From an uncultured Alphaproteobacteria bacterium (lineage in GTDB: Bacteria > Pseudomonadota > Alphaproteobacteria > Rhizobiales > Aestuariivirgaceae): a stretch of 64,000 nucleotides of DNA. The notes under the pieces are model-generated. The model was not told where the DNA came from and did no database searches. It saw only the letters and a program-made list of their open reading frames with translations. A program made the translations under genes and the position numbers. Numbering within the stretch: position 1 is the first letter of the stretch; each line of letters starts with the position of its first letter. This document shows, in pieces, positions 50,626-59,543 of this stretch. Location of the stretch: contig CAMFKI010000002.1 in NCBI GenBank assembly GCA_945957365.1, positions 390,710 to 454,709 on the forward strand, read 5' to 3'.

Positions 50626-52893
50626 ATGGCAACCTCCGCCCTCGGCCCGCGCGTCCTGCTCAGAAGGCTCCGCGAGGTCATGGCGGAGCCGGTCACAGCG
50701 CAGAAGCGCCTGGACAAGATCGTCCAGATCATCGCCGCCAACATGGTGGCCGAGGTCTGCTCGATCTATGTCATGCGGCCCGGCGACTTCCTCGAGCTCT
50801 ATGCAACGGAAGGCCTCAAGCGCGAGGCCGTGCACAAGTCCAAGCTGAAGGCAGGCGAGGGCCTCGTCGGCACCATCGCCAAGCAGGCGATCGGGCTGAA
50901 CCTTTCCGACGCGCAGCAGCACCCGTCGTTCAAGTATCTCCCCGAGACGGGCGAGGAAATCTACCACTCCTTCCTCGGCGTGCCGATCATGCGCGGCGGC
51001 TCCGTCATCGGCGTGCTCGTGGTGCAGAACCGCACGCGCAGGCACTACACCGAGGAAGAGGAAGAGGCGCTGCAGACCACGGCCATGGTGCTGGCCGAGG
51101 TCATCGCCGCAGGCGAACTGCGCGAGGTGGCGAGCGAGGTCGCCGCCGACGTCGCCCATGTCCGCAGCCATCATCTGCGCGGCGATTCCCTTGCGGAAGG
51201 TGTGGCCCTCGGCCATGCCGTGCTGCATGAGCCGCGCGTCGTCATCCAGAACCTCATCGCCGAGAACGTGCCTGCCGAAAAGCGCCGCCTCGAGGATGCG
51301 GTGGCCCAGCTCCGCGCCCATGTCGATGAATTGCTCGACGGGTCGGACGCGCAGCGCGGCGCCACCGAATATTCGGACGTGCTGGAGACGATCCGCATGT
51401 TCGCCCATGACAAGGGCTGGATGAACCGCCTGCGCGAGGCGATCGACACCGGCCTCACGGCGGAAGCCGCCGTCGAGCGCGTGCAGAACGACAACCGCGC
51501 ACGCATGACGAGGACGCCGGATCCCTATCTGCGCGAGCGCATGCACGACCTCGACGACCTGTCGAACCGCCTGCTGCGCATCCTCACGGGTGCGATCGCC
51601 ACTGCTTCGCGCACCGACCTGCCGCAGAATGCCATCGTCGTCGCCCGCAACATGGGCCCCGCCGAGCTCCTCGACTATGACCGCTCGAAGCTGCGCGGCG
51701 TGGTGCTGGAGGAGGGCGGCCGCACCAGCCACGTCGCCATCGTCGCCCGGGCGCTCGGCATCCCTGCCATCGGCCAGGCCGAGGGGCTGATCGATCTCGT
51801 CGACACCGGAAGCCCGGTCATCGTCGACGGCAGCACGGGCGAGGTCTTCGTTCGTCCGTCCACGGACCTTCAGCGCTCCTACGCCGAAAAGGTCCGCTTC
51901 TATGCCAGGAAGCAGGCGCAGTATGCGGCACTGCGCGACGAGCCCGCCATTTGCCGCTCGGGCGAGCGGATCGAGCTCAACATCAATGCCGGCCTCATCG
52001 TCGACCTGCCGCATCTCCATGATTCGGGCGCCGATGGCGTCGGCCTCTACCGCACCGAGCTGCAGTTCATGATGGCCAGCCGCTTCCCGCGCCTGTCGCA
52101 GCAGATGCGCCATTACGAGGCGATCATCGAGCAGGCGCAGGGCAAGCCCGTCACCTTCCGCACGCTCGACATCGGCGCCGACAAGGTGCTGCCCTATCTC
52201 CGCCAGCCGAAGGAGGAGAACCCGGCGCTCGGCTGGCGTTCGATCCGCATGGCGCTGGACCGTCCGGCCCTGCTGCGCCTTCAGCTCCGAGCCCTGATGA
52301 TGGCGGCGGAAGGCCAGCCGATGAAGATCATGTTCCCGATGATCGCCGACGTCGAGGAATACAAGCGTGCCGTCGAGGTCGTCGAGATCGAGAAGCAGCA
52401 CCTGCTGAAGCGCGGCCACAAGCTGCCGCAGCCCCTGAAGCTGGGCGCCATGATCGAGATCCCGTCGCTGCTCTGGCAGCTCGACCACCTGCTGCCGCTC
52501 GTCGACTTCGCCTCGATCGGGTCCAATGACCTCGTGCAGTTTCTCTTCGCCTCGGACCGCGGCAACCCCAAGCTCGCCGGCCGCTACGATCCCCTGAGCC
52601 CGGCGGCGCTGGGCGCCATGCGCCTGATCGTCGAGAAGGCGGCGGAACACAAGAAGCCGGTGACGCTGTGCGGCGAACTGGGCGGCCGCCCGCTGGAAGC
52701 CATGGGCCTCATCGGCGTCGGCCTCACCTCGGTGTCGATGGTGCCCTCGGGAATTGGCCCGGTGAAGGCCATGCTGCGCTCGCTCGACCGCCAGAAGCTG
52801 TGGGCCTTCATGGAACCGCTCCTGAAGAGTCCGCTGCACACGCTGCGGCCCGAACTGCTCGAGTTCGCCCAGAGGAACGGCGTGGTGCTGTAG
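50626..52893 (+). CDS. ptsP: PTS-Ntr enzyme I (PtsP, phosphoenolpyruvate-protein phosphotransferase)
   Basis: First enzyme of the nitrogen-related phosphotransferase relay; it takes phosphate from PEP and passes it to NPr. The 755-aa protein has an N-terminal GAF domain (about residues 15-165; IIAANMVAEVCSIYVM, FLGVPIMRGGSVIGVL), the EI N-terminal domain, the phosphorylated histidine H369 in GGRTSHVAIVARALGIPA, and the PEP-binding barrel with RTEFMF-like TELQFMMASRFP and C682 in TLCGELGGRP. The GAF domain is a typical sensor input. Spaced 90 bp from lysC. Confidence 0.97.
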   Translation: MATSALGPRVLLRRLREVMAEPVTAQKRLDKIVQIIAANMVAEVCSIYVMRPGDFLELYATEGLKREAVHKSKLKAGEGLVGTIAKQAIGLNLSDAQQHPSFKYLPETGEEIYHSFLGVPIMRGGSVIGVLVVQNRTRRHYTEEEEEALQTTAMVLAEVIAAGELREVASEVAADVAHVRSHHLRGDSLAEGVALGHAVLHEPRVVIQNLIAENVPAEKRRLEDAVAQLRAHVDELLDGSDAQRGATEYSDVLETIRMFAHDKGWMNRLREAIDTGLTAEAAVERVQNDNRARMTRTPDPYLRERMHDLDDLSNRLLRILTGAIATASRTDLPQNAIVVARNMGPAELLDYDRSKLRGVVLEEGGRTSHVAIVARALGIPAIGQAEGLIDLVDTGSPVIVDGSTGEVFVRPSTDLQRSYAEKVRFYARKQAQYAALRDEPAICRSGERIELNINAGLIVDLPHLHDSGADGVGLYRTELQFMMASRFPRLSQQMRHYEAIIEQAQGKPVTFRTLDIGADKVLPYLRQPKEENPALGWRSIRMALDRPALLRLQLRALMMAAEGQPMKIMFPMIADVEEYKRAVEVVEIEKQHLLKRGHKLPQPLKLGAMIEIPSLLWQLDHLLPLVDFASIGSNDLVQFLFASDRGNPKLAGRYDPLSPAALGAMRLIVEKAAEHKKPVTLCGELGGRPLEAMGLIGVGLTSVSMVPSGIGPVKAMLRSLDRQKLWAFMEPLLKSPLHTLRPELLEFAQRNGVVL

Positions 52894-52902
52894 CCCTTCC
52901 GT

Positions 52903-53055
52903 CTTCTCCCGCTCCTTCTGCGGGAGAAGAAGGGACCCGTTGCGGCACGCAACGGGGAGATGAGGGGATCGTGATGCTGCCCTTGCCGGAACCCGCTTCC
53001 CCTCACCTCCCCCAACTGCGTTGGGGCCCCTTCCTCTCCCGCTCCGCGGGAGAGG
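52903..53055. repeat. Palindromic repeat element with nested hairpins
   Basis: Between ptsP and rodZ lie two outer hairpins, CTTCTCCCGC-loop-GCGGGAGAAG (52903-52929) and CCTCTCCCGC-TCC-GCGGGAGAGG (53033-53055), and two inner ones (CCCGTTGCG-GCA-CGCAACGGG and CCCAA-CTGCG-TTGGG). The left half, read forward, closely matches the right half read in reverse. It is a REP/BIME-like mosaic. A similar, shorter element lies at 58271-58381. It could also help end ptsP transcription, though there is no T tract. Confidence 0.8.
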
Positions 53056-53142
53056 ACGGTTTACCAAGCCCCGCGTTAGCTTCCCATTCACCATTCTCGG
53101 TCATTCTTGGGCAAACGGTAAACACTGCCCGAGAGTGGTAAC

Positions 53143-54291
53143 ATGCGTGATGACAGCGTCGAGATGACCGGACCGGCCGAGGCCCCCGAGGAGATGCAGG
53201 AAGCGGCCGCCGCCGAGGAGCCCGTGCATCACCACCTCGAAATCCGCGACAGGCCCGACGGCGAGACCGACCCGCTCGGCGAGGCCGGCTGGTACCTCGA
53301 GCACGAGCGCCTGATGCGCGGCCTGTCGCTGGAGGAGGCGGCGGAAGGCTGCGGCATCCACCCCTATCACCTCGAGGCCATCGAATACGGCGACATGACC
53401 TGCCTGCCGGAACGCGCCGAAGCGCTGGGCATGATCGGCGCCTATACCGCCTTCCTGGGCTTCGACCCGGAGCCGCTGGTGCAGCATTTCGGCCAGTTCA
53501 TGCCGGTGCCGGAGCTGTCGGCCGAAATCCGCCACCCGGCCAATCCGGGCCCGCTGTCGAGCGCCAAGATCCTGGCTTTCGCCCGTTCCGCCAAGCTGCC
53601 GAAGATGAACCTCAGGCGCGTGCCGGGCGGTGCCGGCGGCCTCGTCGCGGGTCTGGCGGGTGCCGTCCTGCTGTTCGGCGCCGCGAGCTACATGATGATG
53701 CCCGGCGCCGGCAAGGCCCCGGCCAAGTCGGTGGACATGAGCAGCACCGAATATCCCCCGCCGCCGGCCCCGCCCGGCGCCGATCCCATGCCCACGGCCT
53801 CGACCGGCTCCGACACCGCCGACGTGACGGTGGGTGACGAGCCGATGCCCAAGGACGAGACCCAAACTGCCGCGGCACCCTCCGGCCAGAACGACCTCGA
53901 AGGCACCGGCCTCGACGGCATCACGGCACTGATCCAGAAGAACGTGCCGCAGACCGCGGCCGCCGTGGCGCCGCCGCAGCCGCCGGCCTCTGCCGTGGCC
54001 TCCGCCGACGGCCACCAGTTCGGCGACGCCAATGCCGACAGCCATCTGACGCTGAAGGCCAAGGCGCCCGTCTGGGTGCGCATCGAGGACGGCAACGGCA
54101 ATGTCGTGATGACCCAGATGCTGATGAAGGGCGACACCTACCGCGTGCCGAACCGCGACGGCCTCGTGGTCATCGCACGCGATGGCGGCCTGCTCACCTA
54201 CATCATCGACGGCAAGGAGAAGGGCCTGCTCGGCACGCCCGGCGAAATCCTGGTCGGCCGCTCGCTCGACCTCAAGTCCTTCGAAGGCTGA
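53143..54291 (+). CDS. rodZ: RodZ-like cytoskeletal/cell-shape protein
   Basis: A 382-aa bitopic inner-membrane protein. The cytoplasmic HTH_25 domain is at about residues 45-115 (EAGWYLEHERLMRGLSLEEA, AEGCGIHPYHLEAIEYGDM). A single membrane segment is at about 160-185 (GGLVAGLAGAVLLFGAASYM), followed by a Pro/Ala-rich linker. The C-terminal DUF4115 domain begins near 305 (HLTLKAKAPVWVRIEDGNGN and further GLVVIARDGGLLTYIIDG). RodZ links MreB filaments to the envelope. The N-terminal acidic tail is longer than usual. Confidence 0.85.
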   Translation: MRDDSVEMTGPAEAPEEMQEAAAAEEPVHHHLEIRDRPDGETDPLGEAGWYLEHERLMRGLSLEEAAEGCGIHPYHLEAIEYGDMTCLPERAEALGMIGAYTAFLGFDPEPLVQHFGQFMPVPELSAEIRHPANPGPLSSAKILAFARSAKLPKMNLRRVPGGAGGLVAGLAGAVLLFGAASYMMMPGAGKAPAKSVDMSSTEYPPPPAPPGADPMPTASTGSDTADVTVGDEPMPKDETQTAAAPSGQNDLEGTGLDGITALIQKNVPQTAAAVAPPQPPASAVASADGHQFGDANADSHLTLKAKAPVWVRIEDGNGNVVMTQMLMKGDTYRVPNRDGLVVIARDGGLLTYIIDGKEKGLLGTPGEILVGRSLDLKSFEG

Positions 54292-54301
54292 CGCGCGGGC
54301 C

Positions 54302-54748
54302 TTGCGCGCCGTCGTCCAGCGGGTTTCCGAAGCCTCCGTCACGGTCGATGCCCAGGTCACGGGCGCCATCGGCCGTGGCTTTCTCGTGCTGGTCTGCGCC
54401 ATGGCCGGCGACACCGAGAAGGAGGCGGAGAAACTCGCCCGCAAGGTGTCCGCGCTGCGCGTTTTCCGTGATGACGCCGGAAAGATGAACCTGCCGCTCT
54501 CGGCCGTCGGCGGTTCGGTGCTGGCGGTCAGCCAGTTCACCCTCGCCGCCCAGGGCATGGAAAGCGGCAACCGCCCCGGCTTCTCGCGCGCCGCACCGCC
54601 GGACCTGGGCCAGCGCCTTTATGACCACTTCTGCACGGTCCTCCGCGCCGACGGTGTTACGGTCGAAACCGGCGTCTTCGCCGCCGACATGAAAGTGGCG
54701 CTCGTCAACGACGGGCCGGTGACCATCCTGTTCGACACCGCCGGCTGA
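54302..54748 (+). CDS. dtd: D-aminoacyl-tRNA deacylase
   Basis: Removes D-amino acids mischarged onto tRNA. The 148-aa length is standard. It starts RAVVQRVSEASVTVDAQVTG, has the cross-subunit SQFTLAAQGMESGNRPGFSR segment (SQFTL is diagnostic) and the C-terminal NDGPVTILFDT. The start is TTG at 54302, because this is where the family begins; no ATG or GTG is nearby. It lies 10 bp after rodZ. Confidence 0.93.
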   Translation: MRAVVQRVSEASVTVDAQVTGAIGRGFLVLVCAMAGDTEKEAEKLARKVSALRVFRDDAGKMNLPLSAVGGSVLAVSQFTLAAQGMESGNRPGFSRAAPPDLGQRLYDHFCTVLRADGVTVETGVFAADMKVALVNDGPVTILFDTAG

Positions 54749-54773
54749 GCCGCTCGTTCCCCCATCCCCAATG

Positions 54774-54957
54774 CCGTCACCCCAGCGAAAGCTGGGGCCC
54801 AGCTTTCTTGAGCTTCGTAACGATTGTTTTTAGACGATTTTTTGATGGCTACTCCCCTAGCCAAACCCCATTCAACCAGGCTGTAGAGCCTTCCGAGCGG
54901 CTTACGGAGTGGATTGTGGTCATCAAAGCGGGGCCCCAGCTTTCGCCGGGGTGACGG
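54774..54957. repeat. Non-coding 184-bp element with 27-bp inverted ends
   Basis: The 27-bp ends (54774-54800 and 54931-54957) are inverted copies with one mismatch. They begin CCGTCACCCCAGCGAAAG and CCGTCACCCCGGCGAAAG when both are read inward. Each end also contains its own palindrome (CCCAGCGAAAGCTGGG). The 130-bp centre is less GC-rich and has no open frame of note. It has the look of a MITE or bacterial interspersed repeat. No flanking target duplication is obvious. Confidence 0.8.
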
Positions 54958-55049
54958 ACCGAAAACAGGGTGCGCACCCCCTCCACTTTCCGTTGTCGTC
55001 AAATAACGTACCCCAGCCATGCAACGAAAGCGGGGTACTTGCGTTGCAT

Positions 55050-55072
55050 TATAATATCGAATGCATATTATA
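55050..55072 (+). promoter_or_regulatory. Candidate MarR operator overlapping the marR-emrAB promoter
   Basis: TATAATAT-CGAATGC-ATATTATA is a perfect 8-bp-armed inverted repeat ending 5 bp before the MarR start codon. An AT-rich symmetric site here would let the regulator repress itself and the emrAB genes behind it. Sequence-based inference. Confidence 0.6.
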
Positions 55073-55077
55073 TCGCC

Positions 55078-55557
55078 ATGCCAAGAAATGACCCCCGCCG
55101 CGAAGCCGCCTTGCGCCTGGTGGAGACCTCCCGTCTCCTCCGCGCCGTGGTCGAGCAACGTCTGAAGCCCCATGGCCTGAACCGGGCCCAGTTCTCGACG
55201 CTGGCCCGGCTCGACCGGCAAGACGGGCAGTCGCAGAACGAGCTCGCCGATTCGCTCGAGGTGCAGCCCATCGCCATGGTGCGCCTCGTCGACCAGCTGA
55301 GCGCCGAAGGCCTGGTCGAGCGCCGCAACGACCCCGCCGACCGGCGCGTCAACCGTCTCCACATCACCGAGGCCGGGCGGAAACGCGTTCGCGACCTCGA
55401 CAGTTTCAAGGAGGAGATGGGCGAGGAGCTCTTCGCCGGCTTCTCCGAGGCCCAGATCCTCGGCCTGCTCGACGCCTTCGACGGCCTCCACACCAATCTC
55501 AAGACCATGCAGGCGGCCGATGCCGCCACCACCAAGCTGAAGAAATCAGGTACGTAA
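55078..55557 (+). CDS. MarR-family regulator of the emrAB operon
   Basis: A 159-aa winged-helix regulator. The HTH reads RLDRQDGQSQNELADSLEVQ (with PIAMVRLVDQL) and the wing RRNDPADRRVNRLHITEAGR. I use the ATG at 55078; the longer frame has no support. It is followed directly by emrA (2 bp), a typical MarR-EmrAB arrangement in which drug-like compounds lift repression. The inverted repeat at 55050-55072 is the likely operator. Confidence 0.93.
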   Translation: MPRNDPRREAALRLVETSRLLRAVVEQRLKPHGLNRAQFSTLARLDRQDGQSQNELADSLEVQPIAMVRLVDQLSAEGLVERRNDPADRRVNRLHITEAGRKRVRDLDSFKEEMGEELFAGFSEAQILGLLDAFDGLHTNLKTMQAADAATTKLKKSGT

Positions 55558-55558
55558 G

Positions 55559-56659
55559 ATGAGTGACGTGAACACAATTGCCCCCAAGCCCCGCCGCCGC
55601 TGGCTCCGGCGCTTCCTGCTGCTGGTCGTGCCGGTGATCGCCATCGCCGTGGGCCTCGCCATCTACCTGAACGGCGGCCGCTACATCTCGACCGACAATG
55701 CCTATGTCTCGGCCCAGAAGGTGCTGGTCACGCCGCAGATTTCGGGCACGGTGAACGACATCAAGGTGGCCGAGGGCCAGAAGCTCAAGGCCGGCGACCT
55801 GCTTTTCACCATCGATCCGAAGCCGTATGAAATCGCCCTGGCCGAGGCCAAGGCGGCGCAGACCCGCGCCGAGACGGATTTCGCCGCGCTGAAGACGCAG
55901 TACGAAGGCTTCGCCCCCCAGATCGAGCTTGCCCAGCAGACCGTCGACCTGCGCCAGTCCGAGGTCGACCGCAAGTCGCAGCTGCTCGCCAGCAAGGTCG
56001 TGGCCAAGTCCGACATCGAGGAGGACCAGGTCAACCTCGAGCAGGCGCGCTCGGCGCTTTCCTCGCTGCAGCAGGGCCAGCGCAATGCGCTGAGCCAGCT
56101 CGGCGGCAACCCGGCCGCGACGCTCGAGACCTACGGCCCGTGGCTCGCCGCCAAGGCGGCGGTCGACCGTGCCCAGTGGAACCTCGACCAGACGGTGCTG
56201 AAGGCGCCGCTCGACGGCATCGCCACGCAGGTCACCAACATCCAGCTCGGCCGCTTCATCGCGGCGGGTTCGCCGGTCTTCGCCATCGTCAGCGACCAGG
56301 ACGTGTGGGTCGACGCCAACCCGAAGGAGACCGACATCACCTGGCTCAAGCCCGACCAGCAGGTGACGATCACGGTCGACGCCTTCCCCGCCCAGCCGTT
56401 CAAGGGCCGCGTCTCGTCCATCAGCCCCGGCACGGGTGCGCAGTTCTCGCTCATCCCGGCACAGAATGCCGCCGGCAACTGGGTCAAGGTCGTGCAGCGC
56501 GTGCCGGTGCGCATCACGCTCGACCCGGGCCAGGATCTCTCCATGCTGCGCGCCGGCATGAGCGTCAACGTCGACATCGACACCCACCGCCAGCGGACCC
56601 TGGCCGGCCTGCTGCGCTGGGAAGCCGTCGCGGCGCCGATGCAGGAAGCCGCGAAGTAG
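55559..56659 (+). CDS. emrA: HlyD/EmrA-type membrane fusion protein
   Basis: Periplasmic adaptor of a tripartite drug-efflux pump, 366 aa. One N-terminal membrane segment (RFLLLVVPVIAIAVGLAIYL, about residues 20-40) is followed by a lipoyl-like hairpin (VSAQKVLVTPQISGTVNDIK and KAGDLLFTIDPKPYEIA), a coiled-coil around residues 95-185 and a beta-barrel domain (LKAPLDGIATQVTNIQLGRF). It follows the MarR gene by 2 bp and precedes emrB by 10 bp. Confidence 0.93.
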   Translation: MSDVNTIAPKPRRRWLRRFLLLVVPVIAIAVGLAIYLNGGRYISTDNAYVSAQKVLVTPQISGTVNDIKVAEGQKLKAGDLLFTIDPKPYEIALAEAKAAQTRAETDFAALKTQYEGFAPQIELAQQTVDLRQSEVDRKSQLLASKVVAKSDIEEDQVNLEQARSALSSLQQGQRNALSQLGGNPAATLETYGPWLAAKAAVDRAQWNLDQTVLKAPLDGIATQVTNIQLGRFIAAGSPVFAIVSDQDVWVDANPKETDITWLKPDQQVTITVDAFPAQPFKGRVSSISPGTGAQFSLIPAQNAAGNWVKVVQRVPVRITLDPGQDLSMLRAGMSVNVDIDTHRQRTLAGLLRWEAVAAPMQEAAK

Positions 56660-56669
56660 GTCCGCCGCC

Positions 56670-58229
56670 ATGAGCGCCGCCGCATATGCCAAGGCCACGG
56701 AAGCCCCGGTGATCCACCGGGGCCTCATCACCGTCTGCGTGATGCTGGCCACCATCATGCAGGCGCTGGACACGACGATCGCCAACGTGGCGCTGCCCTA
56801 CATGCAGGGCTCGCTCGGCGTGACGCTGGACCAGGTCAACTGGGTCCTCACCTCCTACATCGTCGCCGCCGCGATCATGACCGCGCCTTCGGGCTGGCTC
56901 GCCGTGCGCTTCGGCCGCAAGAAGGTGTTCATCATCGCCGCCGCCGGCTTCACCGTCGCCTCGCTGCTCTGCGGTGCCGCACAGGGCATCACCGACATGG
57001 TGGCCTATCGCCTGCTGCAGGGCGTGTTCGGCGCGGCGCTGGTGCCGCTGTCCCAGGCCGTGATGATGGACATCTACCCGCCCGAGAAGCGCGGCCAGGC
57101 CATGGCCATCTGGGGCATGGGCGTCATGCTCGGGCCTATCATGGGCCCGACACTCGGCGGCTGGCTCACCGAATACTACACCTGGCGCTGGGTCTTCCTC
57201 ATCAACCTGCCCTTCGGCATCGCCACCGTGCTCGGCCTCATGGCCTACATGCCGGACACCAAGCCGCGCGAGATGCGCTTCGACTGGCTGGGCTTCGCCA
57301 CGCTCAGTCTGGCCATCGGCTTCCTGCAGCTCATGCTCGACCGCGGCGAAAGCCAGTCGTGGTTCCAGTCCAACGAGATCATCATCGAGGCGCTGATCGC
57401 CGGCGCCGCGGGCTATCTTTTCATCGCCCACACGGCCACGGCGGACAAGCCCTTCGTGCCGCCGCAGCTGTTCAAGGACTGGAACTTCACCTTGGGCGTC
57501 TTCTTCATGTTCATCGTCGGCGTCCTCATCCTCGCCAGCGTCGCGCTGATCACGCCCTTCGTGCAGAACGTCATGGGTTACCCCGTGCTCGACGCCGGCT
57601 TCCTGCTCGGCACCCGCGGCATCGGCACCATGGCCTCGATGATGGTGGTGGGCCGGCTGCTGTCCTTCGTCGACGCCCGGCTGCTGATCGGCATCGGCAT
57701 CGCCTGCTCGGCCGTCTCGCTGTGGGTGATGACCGGCATCTCGCCGGACATCTCGGTCTTCACCATCGTGTGGACCAGTGTGGTCCAGGGCATCGGCCTC
57801 GGCCTCGTCTTCGTGCCGCTCAACACCATTTCCTTCGCCACGCTGCCGCCGCAGCTCCGCACCGAGGGCGCCTCGGTGTGGACGCTGATCCGCAACATGG
57901 GTTCCTCGATCGGCGTCTCCATCGTCATCGCCCAGCTGACCAGCGGGACGACGCTGATGCATGCCCGCATCGCCGAGCTGATCACGCCCTTCAACGCCGG
58001 CTTCCAGCTGAACTTCATTCCGCTGCTCGATCCCTCGACCACCGAGGGCGTCGCGATGATCGACCGCATGGCCACGGGCCAGGCCGCCACCATCGCCTAC
58101 CAGAACGACTTTTTGCTGATGACGCTGATGGGCGTGCTCTGCCTGCCGCTGGTGCTGTTCTTCAAGAGCCCGAAGCGCGCCAAGGCCGGGGCGAAGCCCG
58201 CCGCCGCCATGGCCGATGCCGGGCACTGA
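56670..58229 (+). CDS. emrB: DHA2-family MFS drug exporter EmrB
   Basis: Proton-driven multidrug exporter, 519 aa with about 14 hydrophobic segments. DHA2 landmarks are MQALDTTIANVALPYMQGSL, WVLTSYIVAAAIMTAPSGWL, RLLQGVFGAALVPLSQAVMM and GVMLGPIMGPTLGGWLTEYY (antiporter motif C). It works with EmrA and an outer-membrane channel of the TolC type, not encoded here. Substrates unknown. Confidence 0.94.
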   Translation: MSAAAYAKATEAPVIHRGLITVCVMLATIMQALDTTIANVALPYMQGSLGVTLDQVNWVLTSYIVAAAIMTAPSGWLAVRFGRKKVFIIAAAGFTVASLLCGAAQGITDMVAYRLLQGVFGAALVPLSQAVMMDIYPPEKRGQAMAIWGMGVMLGPIMGPTLGGWLTEYYTWRWVFLINLPFGIATVLGLMAYMPDTKPREMRFDWLGFATLSLAIGFLQLMLDRGESQSWFQSNEIIIEALIAGAAGYLFIAHTATADKPFVPPQLFKDWNFTLGVFFMFIVGVLILASVALITPFVQNVMGYPVLDAGFLLGTRGIGTMASMMVVGRLLSFVDARLLIGIGIACSAVSLWVMTGISPDISVFTIVWTSVVQGIGLGLVFVPLNTISFATLPPQLRTEGASVWTLIRNMGSSIGVSIVIAQLTSGTTLMHARIAELITPFNAGFQLNFIPLLDPSTTEGVAMIDRMATGQAATIAYQNDFLLMTLMGVLCLPLVLFFKSPKRAKAGAKPAAAMADAGH

Positions 58230-58270
58230 GGACTGGAGAAAGTACGGCCACTTCATTTCTGAGCGCAGTT

Positions 58271-58381
58271 CCCTCCCCCCTTGTGGGGAGGGATCGAGGG
58301 TGGGGGGACCACGAGTCCGCTGCCTGTTGCCGAGCCCCGGGGAACGCCCCCCACCCTAACCCCTCCCCACGAGGGGGAGGG
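58271..58381. repeat. Palindromic GC-rich repeat element between emrB and prfA
   Basis: The arm 58271-58307 (starting CCCTCCCCCCTTGTGGGG) and the arm 58347-58381 are near-perfect inverted copies around a 39-bp centre. Each arm contains its own hairpin (CCCTCC...GGAGGG). Same nested design as the element at 52903-53055, though the arm sequence differs. It may act as a transcription barrier between emrB and prfA. Confidence 0.75.
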
Positions 58382-58463
58382 GGCACGTTGTCGCCGGTCT
58401 CCGCGCGGGCCTTGCAGCACAAAAGGGATGCATTCGGCGCGAGCCCGCTCTAGATAGCCGCCC

Positions 58464-59543
58464 ATGTCCACCATTCCGCACGAAAAGCTCGACCGCATCA
58501 TCCACCGCTTCGCCAGTGTCCAGCATGACATGTCGTCCGGGGCGGTGTCGGGCGATGCCTTCGTCAGGCTGTCCAAGGAATATGCCGACCTCGAGCCGAC
58601 GGCCCGCAAGGCGCAGGACCTGCGCAAGGCCTATGACGAGCGCCGCGACCTCGAAGACATGGTGAAGGCCGGCGGCGAGCTGGCCCAGATGGCCGAGGCC
58701 GAGCGCCCGCTGCTCGAAGATCGCATCGAGAAAATGGAACAGGAGATCCGCATCCTGCTGTTGCCCAAGGATGCCGCCGACGACAAGAACGTCATCCTCG
58801 AGGTGCGCGCCGGAACCGGCGGCGACGAGGCGGCGATCTTCGCCGGCGACCTGTTCCGCATGTACCAGCGCTATGCCGCGTCCAAGGGCTGGCGCGTCGA
58901 GGTGATCTCGGCCAGCGAGGGCGAGCATGGCGGCTACAAGGAAGTGATCGCCAACATCTATGGCGCGGGCGCCTTCGCGCACCTGAAGTTCGAGTCGGGC
59001 GTGCACCGCGTGCAGCGCGTGCCGGCCACCGAGACGCAGGGCCGCATCCACACGTCCGCCGCCACCGTCGCGGTGCTGCCCGAGGCCGAGGACGTCGACA
59101 TCAAGATCGAGGACAAGGACCTGCGGATCGACGTCTACCGTTCCTCCGGCCCCGGCGGCCAGTCGGTCAACACCACCGATTCCGCGGTGCGCATCACCCA
59201 CATCCCGACGGGCCTCGCGGTGGCCCAGCAAACCGAGAAGTCGCAGCTCAAGAACAAGAACGCCGCGATGAAGCTGCTGCGCGCCAGGCTCTACGAGATC
59301 GAGCGCAACCGCATCGACAGCGAGCGTTCCGCCACCCGCAAGGACCAGGTGGGCTCGGGCGACCGCTCGGAGCGCATCCGCACCTATAATTTCCCGCAGG
59401 GGCGCTGCACCGACCACCGCATCAACCTGACCCTCTACAAGCTCGACCAGATCATCGAGGGCCCGGCGCTGGAGGAAATGGTGCAGGCGCTGATGACCAA
59501 CCACCAGGCGGAGCTTCTGGCGCAGCAGGAAAATGCCGCCTGA
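58464..59543 (+). CDS. prfA: Peptide chain release factor 1
   Basis: Recognises UAA and UAG and triggers peptide release. The 359-aa protein is full length. It has the GGQ hydrolysis motif in [20 protein letters not shown], the PxT-type codon-reading region near residue 185 ([20 protein letters not shown]) and [20 protein letters not shown] near the C-terminus. Its end overlaps prmC, whose product modifies its GGQ glutamine. Confidence 0.98.
   Translation: MSTIPHEKLDRIIHRFASVQHDMSSGAVSGDAFVRLSKEYADLEPTARKAQDLRKAYDERRDLEDMVKAGGELAQMAEAERPLLEDRIEKMEQEIRILLLPKDAADDKNVILEVRAGTGGDEAAIFAGDLFRMYQRYAASKGWRVEVISASEGEHGGYKEVIANIYGAGAFAHLKFESGVHRVQRVPATETQGRIHTSAATVAVLPEAEDVDIKIEDKDLRIDVYRSSGPGGQSVNTTDSAVRITHIPTGLAVAQQTEKSQLKNKNAAMKLLRARLYEIERNRIDSERSATRKDQVGSGDRSERIRTYNFPQGRCTDHRINLTLYKLDQIIEGPALEEMVQALMTNHQAELLAQQENAA

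Noticed and set aside
49405..53094. A 1229-codon open frame on the minus strand across lysC and ptsP
   Set aside because: It lies opposite two clearly real genes, is His/Arg/Asp-rich as expected of an antisense shadow in high-GC DNA, and shows no domain.
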